Shown in pieces: positions 43,752 through 48,644 of a stretch of DNA of 48,644 bases. The translations under genes and the position numbers were made by a program. Under the pieces are notes generated by a model. That model was not told the origin of the DNA, ran no database searches, and saw only the letters and a program-made list of their open reading frames with translations. The stretch lies in contig CAYNTG010000007.1 of NCBI GenBank assembly GCA_964400105.1, positions 1 to 48,644 of the forward strand, given 5' to 3'. The DNA comes from CAYNTG01 sp964400105. GTDB taxonomy: Bacteria; UBP14; UBA6098. The stretch's first letter is position 1; each line of letters starts with the position of its first letter.

Positions 43752-44501
43752 GTGAAAAAAACGATTTGGGCGCTGATTCCGGCGAGGTTCGGATCGACGC
43801 GCCTTCCGGGCAAGCCGCTAAGAATCATAGCGGAAAAACCGCTAATTCAATGGGTTTGGGAGGCTGCGGATGGATCGAAATCGATATCGAGGACGATTAT
43901 CGCTACCGACGACGAGCGCATCGCGGCCATTGCGGCGGAATTTGGTGCGGAAAGCATAATGACCGACCCAAAGCACGCCTCCGGCACGGATAGGATCGCA
44001 GAGGTGATCATGAACACATATCCCGCCGAGCGACCCGATTATGTCGTTAATATACAGGGGGACGAGCCGCTGTTGACCGCAGGGATTCTCGACGAATTCC
44101 TCGATAGATTTGTCGATAGCGGGCAATCTATTGGAACGATCATCGCGCCGGCACGGCGACGCGATATCGACGACCCCTCGAAGGTCAAGGTCGTCGTCGA
44201 TAGGCACGGCGACGCGATATTCTTCAGCCGGTCGAAAATCCCATTCGACCGCGATGGAAAAGGCAATGTCGATTACCTGAAACATGTCGGGATATACGCA
44301 TTCAAAACCCACGCGCTTATGGATTTTACAAAACTCGAACCGACGCCTCTCGAACGTATCGAAAAACTCGAACAGCTTCGCGTCCTCGAACACGGACGTA
44401 CGATCCGTTGCATCGAGATAGAGGCTGCGGCGGGGCTAATCGGGGTCGATACGGAGGCGGACATCGTCGAGGTCGAGTCGGCACTCTCAAAAAGAAATTA
44501 G
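43752..44501 (+). CDS. kdsB: 3-deoxy-manno-octulosonate cytidylyltransferase (CMP-Kdo synthetase)
   Basis: Activates Kdo with CTP to CMP-Kdo for the LPS inner core, so it marks a Gram-negative with Kdo-containing LPS. 249 residues, family norm. Motifs: I-P-A-R-F-G-S-T-R-L-P-G-K-P-L (residues 9-23, CTP loop), A-T-D-D-E-R-I, H-A-S-G-T-D-R-I-A-E, N-I-Q-G-D-E-P-L-L with the metal-binding aspartate, and K-H-V-G-I-Y-A-F. Start is GTG at 43752 with GGGAGG upstream, the codon before lysines. It follows the four-way-junction element by 30 nt and precedes a broken membrane glycosyltransferase by one base, so those two were probably one unit. Confidence 0.95.
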   Translation: MKKTIWALIPARFGSTRLPGKPLRIIAEKPLIQWVWEAADGSKSISRTIIATDDERIAAIAAEFGAESIMTDPKHASGTDRIAEVIMNTYPAERPDYVVNIQGDEPLLTAGILDEFLDRFVDSGQSIGTIIAPARRRDIDDPSKVKVVVDRHGDAIFFSRSKIPFDRDGKGNVDYLKHVGIYAFKTHALMDFTKLEPTPLERIEKLEQLRVLEHGRTIRCIEIEAAAGLIGVDTEADIVEVESALSKRN

Positions 44502-44502
44502 A

Positions 44503-45827
44503 TTGAAAAAATTCCTGCCCTATCTGCTGCCTATCCTATTGGTTATCCTGCTTCGGGCACTCCTTCCGGCGCCGATCCTCGACGACGCATTTATCACGGC
44601 GCATGTCGCGAAAAATCTCGCTGCCGAAAATGGGATTGTGCACAATATCGGCGAAAGGGTTTTCACCGTCACCACAGTCCTCTGGACGCTTCTCAATGCC
44701 GCTCTTCTCGCTATTGGCATTGACGGCATCTTCGGGCTTTTCATTCTCGGTCTGCTCTCGGAAATCGCGTTGGCGCTTATCGTCACGAGGCTCGGCAAAT
44801 CAGTCTTCAGGAGCGCATAGGCCGGTTCTATCGCTGCGATATTAATTTTATCATCGCTTCCTTTAATCGTCACCAGCTTCGGTGGGATGGAGATCGCCCT
44901 GTCGATGGCCGCGATATGCGCGAGCCTTCTTTTTCTTGTCGAAAAAAACCGGGAGCGGCGCTCTCGGTGGCCGCAGTCGCCGTCTGGATACGAATCGACA
45001 ATCTCGTTCTCATCGCATTCGTTTTCGTATGGATAATCTTCGACCGGAATATTCGATTGAAAGCGGTTCAGCTAATAGCGCCTTCGATTTTGCTCATCGT
45101 CTATTTCGCCGGAGCGATAGCATATTTCGGCAGTCCCGTGCCGGTGAGCGTCCTCCGCAAAGCCGCTTTCCCGGATAAACCGTGGCATATCGGCGCGGGC
45201 AAGATCGCCATTCAATTCATAAAAACCGCTATCGGCAAAGCGGAACCGTTCGTCTTCGGCGAACCGCCGCAATGGATAATTCCGCTGCTTTTCATCGCGG
45301 GAATATATTTCTCGATTAAAGGAAAATTTAAGAAAATTATTCCGATAGCAGCCTTCGCAGCCGTATATATCATCGTCTTCACGCTCACGGGGAAGACATA
45401 CGCCGCGCTATTCCTTTGGTATTTCCTTCCGCCGATAATCGGAATTTATCTGCTGTGTGGATTCGGTGTCGTTCGAGCAATCGGATCGATAGAAAACCAC
45501 TCGATGCGCAAGATCGTGCCTGTATTGCTTCTGGTTCTATGGACCGCCGTAACCATAGATTATGGTTATCGAAAAATGGAGGAATACCGGGACACTACTT
45601 ACGCTCGGCGCGAGAAAACATACGCCACGATCACGAAATGGCTTAACATTCACCTTCCGAATAGCTCCACGATCTGCGCTGGCGAGATCGGCGCGATCCG
45701 ATATTTCGCGCGGCCCGACATCTCCGTCCTCGACTGGGTCGGCCTGACGCGCCCCCTTTATGATAAGCGGCTCCCGGTAAATCTCGTTCGGGAGGAAAAG
45801 CCGGAGGCGATAGCTCCGAACGCATAA
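44503..45827 (+). pseudogene. Broken membrane glycosyltransferase (GT39/PMT-like)
   Basis: A TTG at 44503, one base after kdsB, opens a membrane protein whose N-terminus (D-D-A-F-I-T-A-H-V-A-K-N-L-A-x-E-N-G-I-V-H-N-I-G-E-R-V) matches multi-pass glycosyltransferases of the arabinofuranosyl/mannosyl type. The frame meets TAG at 44818-44820, yet the same frame continues to read sensibly (S-F-G-G-M-E-I-A-L-S-M) to an A7 run at 44942-44948, where the coding frame moves by -1 and continues as P-G-A-A-L-S-V ... to a TAA at 45825. Late motifs I-G-A-I-R-Y-F and L-D-W-V-G-L-T are of the same family. The end is abrupt, so a C-terminal part is probably missing. TAG is used as a true stop elsewhere here (kdsB, 6729, 7502, 12909), so it is not recoded. 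Sequencing or assembly error is the alternative. Confidence 0.72.
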
Positions 45828-45996
45828 TAAATCCTTGTGCAAAAACGAAGGGTATATTATATTGATAAGCAAATGGAAGTAGAACGACGCAGAGCGCCGA
45901 AATAATAAAACGCCCATTTGGGAGTTGCTGCACCGTCGTCCCAAAGGACTTCTACGAGGCTGTGCACATACTATATCGAGGGTTTGCGGTTTTGAC

Positions 45997-46025
45997 TTGA
46001 CCTAACGAAATTAACCTATCATATT
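45997..46025 (+). promoter_or_regulatory. Promoter candidate for the FG-GAP protein gene
   Basis: TTGACC (45997-46002), 17-nt spacer, CATATT (46020-46025). An overlapping alternative is TTGACT (45992-45997) with TATCAT (46017-46022), 19-nt spacer. Either gives a leader of roughly 60 nt before the ATG at 46092. The 45828-45990 stretch to the left holds no gene I can support. Confidence 0.4.
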
Positions 46026-46091
46026 TGAATAGGCACGATTTTGAAAAGTTGTTTAATGGAAACGCTGAAAAGCGAAACCAGGGAGGAAAAG

Positions 46092-48644
46092 ATGAAAAAG
46101 AGAAACCTTATCATTTTATTTGCAATTATTGCGCTACCGCTTTTCGCCATGCCGGGGGTCGAGGTTTTTTTCAATACCGGGGATGACATCCCCGGCAGCC
46201 CGGTGGTCGGCGATATCGACCTCGACGGCGACCCGGAGATCGTGATAACCACTGTGAAGGAGGACGGTTCGAGCGGTTATGTCACCGCCGTGCGGGTTAG
46301 CGGATTGGGCGCGGTGGATACGCTCTGGCACGTTCGCTGTGGTCGCAATTGTTTCGATCCGGCTATTGGCGATGTCGATGGCGACGGAGTCCCGGAGGTC
46401 GTCCTCGATGTCTATTTCGATTTGCCCGGTGGCGTGGGGGTCGTTTGCCTCGATGGTGTTACCGGTTCGGTCGAATGGGCACTCGATGTCGGCGGAGAAC
46501 TTTATAACAATGCCGGGCATCAAGTCCTTCTCGCGGATTACGACACCGACGGCGAAATCGAGGTAATAAGCCAGCAGAACAGTGGCGGTTATATGAACGA
46601 GATAGTGGTTATCGACGGCGCAACTGGTATCGAGGAGTTCCGCATGAATACTGGCGCAAAGCGAAGCTACGCATCGATGTATTGCGGCGATATTAACTAC
46701 GACGGCAGGAACGAACTCGTCGCTTCGGTTACGGGGGGCAGTTCCGGCGATGTCGAGATCGTCGTGTGGAACGATGTCGGGACCGAGTTATGGCGCGCGC
46801 TCGGCGGGCCTCCGGCTATCGCCGATATCGACCTCGACGGACAGCCGGAGATTGTTTGCGGATGGGTAGAAGGCAGCGGCATCTACGATTACAACCTACG
46901 TGCCTACTCCGCCGACGGAACCCTCGAGGATAGCCTGATTACGATCAATGCGACCAGCACGGCCTACCAGCATTACGAATGCCCGGTGATTGCCAATTTC
47001 GATATTTCAACACCCGAGCCGGAGATTGCATTTGCGGTGAACCATACTCCGACCGGCTCGCAGTGCATCGTCACCGTGATCCACAGCGACGGCACGATTT
47101 TCTGGCAGACGCCCCCATTCGACAATGGCGAGATCATCTCCATGTCCGCCGCCGATCTCTCCTGCGATGGCGCTCCAGACCTTTGCAGCTACAATATGGC
47201 AGGGGAGTTTATCGTTTTCGACGGTCGATCAGGTTATTTTTGGGCCACGTTCGATGATTTCAATGGCAGCTATCTGCCGGAACCGTCGCGCTGGGTCGCT
47301 ATCGCGGATGTCGATAACGACTGCCATGCCGAGTTCGTGGTCAGCACATATCGCGGCGGGTATTCTGCTACATCAAGAGGTATTTATATCTACGGCGACG
47401 ACGACGACTGGACTTGTATCCGCCGTCTGTGGAATACGGGGAGCTACTATTACGAAAACGTTGACGACCACCTCGGGCTTCTCTCGGCGGATGTCTCAAA
47501 CCGCCATTGGGAGGAGAATAATATGTGGCGGACGCAATGGCCCATCCCGCATCATCTCGTCGTCGAGCCGGAATTTGAGCCGATCGAGTGCGCCGGTTGC
47601 GACAGCATCGGCTATTTCGAATTTTCCGCGCTTGTTAGCCTGTTTAACCGAATGGAAATCGCCTATTATTCGCGTGTTACCATCGATTTTGGAGATTTGG
47701 CGGATAGCTGTTTGACGATGATATCCGGGGAATGGTCAACTTACATCGGCGATATAATGTCGGAAACCGACACGCTGCTTCACTGGACATTCGCGGTAAG
47801 CCCGCTCTGCGACTCGACCGAAATTTCTTTTTGGATACACGCCACCTGCCTGAACTCGCTCCTCGTCCCGAACGAGCATATCCAGATTAGCGTAACAACG
47901 CCGAATTGCCATGTTCCCCCGATAGCGCAACTTGTACATCCGACTTATTCCGGGCAGGTTATAGCCTGCGGCCCGAGCGACACGGCATCCGCAGGTTGGG
48001 AGATAATTTATAATATCGCTTCCGACTCACTCGGTTTATCTGGATACACGCTCGAATGGTCCGATCTTGGGATGCAGGTTCGAGTCGATGACGGCCCGAC
48101 CGACAGTTTCGATCTCACAGACCCGGAATTCAGCTACACTGGAGATTCTATTTCAGGAAACGCTATTTATGACCCACCGATAGCTTTTTCCCACGGCGAC
48201 ACGGTGCATTTCCAGCTTTTGAATCTTGCGAACTCCCTCGGATGCGAGACGATTGTCGATGAATGCTGGTTCGCAATCGACGATGTTCCGCCGGAGACGG
48301 TCGCGGTGCATCCTATCGATGGCGGCACCTATACACTCGCCGACCCCGGTGTCTATGCCGTCCTACGCGACGATTTCGTCGGCATCGATACGGCTTCGGT
48401 GAATCCGTGTAGAATCACGGTCTTTATAAACGATTCCGTATCATCCGGCCATACGATTCGATACCATAGCGGCGCGTCGCTGGATACGCTCTGGATCCGC
48501 GACATCCCGGCCGATAGCGGGGATGTCGTCGAGGTCTGCCTCGCAGGCATGTTCGACCTTGCCGATCCAACCTACTGCGGCCACAATATCGCCGATACGA
48601 TCTGCTGGAGTTTTACCGCACTTGCATTTACGAGCATAAAGGAA
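46092..48644 (+). CDS. Secreted FG-GAP/VCBS beta-propeller protein, 3' end cut by the window
   Basis: ATG at 46092 with GGGAGG 5 nt upstream; the frame is open to the last base (851 codons), so the C-terminus is missing. A signal peptide (M-K-K-R, hydrophobic core, L-F-A) leads into seven clear FG-GAP/VCBS-type repeats with calcium-loop cores such as D-I-D-L-D-G-D-P-E, D-V-D-G-D-G-V-P-E, D-Y-D-T-D-G-E-I-E and D-V-D-N-D-C-H-A-E (about residues 38, 94, 150, 200, 246, 355, 407), plus a degenerate one near 302: an integrin-alpha-like propeller, usually used for adhesion or carbohydrate binding. After about residue 470 come beta-sandwich domains, one opening D-D-V-P-P-E-T-V, like the Ig-like domains of the giant proteins here. 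A GWN module or sorting domain may lie beyond the window. No C-terminal signal can be judged. Confidence 0.82.
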   Translation, partial: MKKRNLIILFAIIALPLFAMPGVEVFFNTGDDIPGSPVVGDIDLDGDPEIVITTVKEDGSSGYVTAVRVSGLGAVDTLWHVRCGRNCFDPAIGDVDGDGVPEVVLDVYFDLPGGVGVVCLDGVTGSVEWALDVGGELYNNAGHQVLLADYDTDGEIEVISQQNSGGYMNEIVVIDGATGIEEFRMNTGAKRSYASMYCGDINYDGRNELVASVTGGSSGDVEIVVWNDVGTELWRALGGPPAIADIDLDGQPEIVCGWVEGSGIYDYNLRAYSADGTLEDSLITINATSTAYQHYECPVIANFDISTPEPEIAFAVNHTPTGSQCIVTVIHSDGTIFWQTPPFDNGEIISMSAADLSCDGAPDLCSYNMAGEFIVFDGRSGYFWATFDDFNGSYLPEPSRWVAIADVDNDCHAEFVVSTYRGGYSATSRGIYIYGDDDDWTCIRRLWNTGSYYYENVDDHLGLLSADVSNRHWEENNMWRTQWPIPHHLVVEPEFEPIECAGCDSIGYFEFSALVSLFNRMEIAYYSRVTIDFGDLADSCLTMISGEWSTYIGDIMSETDTLLHWTFAVSPLCDSTEISFWIHATCLNSLLVPNEHIQISVTTPNCHVPPIAQLVHPTYSGQVIACGPSDTASAGWEIIYNIASDSLGLSGYTLEWSDLGMQVRVDDGPTDSFDLTDPEFSYTGDSISGNAIYDPPIAFSHGDTVHFQLLNLANSLGCETIVDECWFAIDDVPPETVAVHPIDGGTYTLADPGVYAVLRDDFVGIDTASVNPCRITVFINDSVSSGHTIRYHSGASLDTLWIRDIPADSGDVVEVCLAGMFDLADPTYCGHNIADTICWSFTALAFTSIKE

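Noticed and set aside
44818..44820. Recoding of TAG to an amino acid, which would rescue the glycosyltransferase frame.
   Set aside because: TAG ends several genes in the window at natural family lengths, including kdsB, so it acts as a normal stop.
45643..45944. Minus-strand frames across the end of the glycosyltransferase pseudogene and the following gap.
   Set aside because: Several overlapping frames with no ribosome-binding site and no family resemblance that I can defend.

Overview
The window looks like a chromosomal scaffold from an uncultured Gram-negative bacterium of the Fibrobacterota-Chlorobiota-Bacteroidota (FCB) superphylum, probably a candidate phylum. Four very different secreted proteins end in a type IX-style C-terminal sorting domain (PNPFN motif, beta strands, final positively charged residue). 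Genes for CMP-Kdo synthesis, a LolA-like lipoprotein carrier, a Wzi-like barrel and a Wza-like exporter imply an outer membrane with LPS and a surface polysaccharide. A default-sized run of 100 Ns at 2882-2981 shows that this is a scaffold, probably metagenomic. I cannot name the phylum.

Layout. 1-1220: a short AMP nucleosidase behind a good promoter, plus debris. 1658-6729 (+): two adjacent secreted proteins, one interrupted by the N gap and carrying an LVIVD propeller and a sorting domain. 6897-7902: a small exported membrane protein facing an EamA-type transporter. 8364-15265 (+): a compact apparent operon of dapA, dapB, two secreted proteins, a universal stress protein and a pseudo-histidine kinase. 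15320-31089 (-): a small membrane protein and a DUF4388 protein, then two very large secreted proteins (1578 and about 3057 residues), each followed by a strong hairpin. 31614-42886 (-): a polysaccharide locus (Wza, Wzz, Wzy-like, RmlD, glycosyltransferase, Wzi) placed directly behind the housekeeping block ispE / tRNA-Gln / prs / rplY. 42951-48644 (+): a LolA-like gene, an unusual 168-nt perfectly paired four-way-junction element, kdsB, a broken membrane glycosyltransferase, and a secreted FG-GAP propeller protein that runs off the end.

How the genes fit together. Much of the window is envelope biology: diaminopimelate for peptidoglycan (dapA/dapB), Kdo for LPS, lipoprotein transport, polysaccharide assembly and export, and large surface or secreted proteins. 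The secreted proteins share two modules that I do not match to a named family. One is a tandem GWN module (four proteins). The other is an approximately 100-residue module with an 'L-x-G-x-D-x-x-A-T-D-x-Y-D-x-G-x-D' signature (six copies in three proteins). Promoters that can be read are sigma70-like, and four of the seven upstream-of-gene candidates share a -10 hexamer TATTTT. The most unusual items are the four-way-junction element, the two unnamed modules, a DapA with two of three proton-relay residues replaced, a kinase without its phospho-accepting histidine, and a glycosyltransferase pseudogene broken exactly at an in-phase A-AAA-AAC heptamer.
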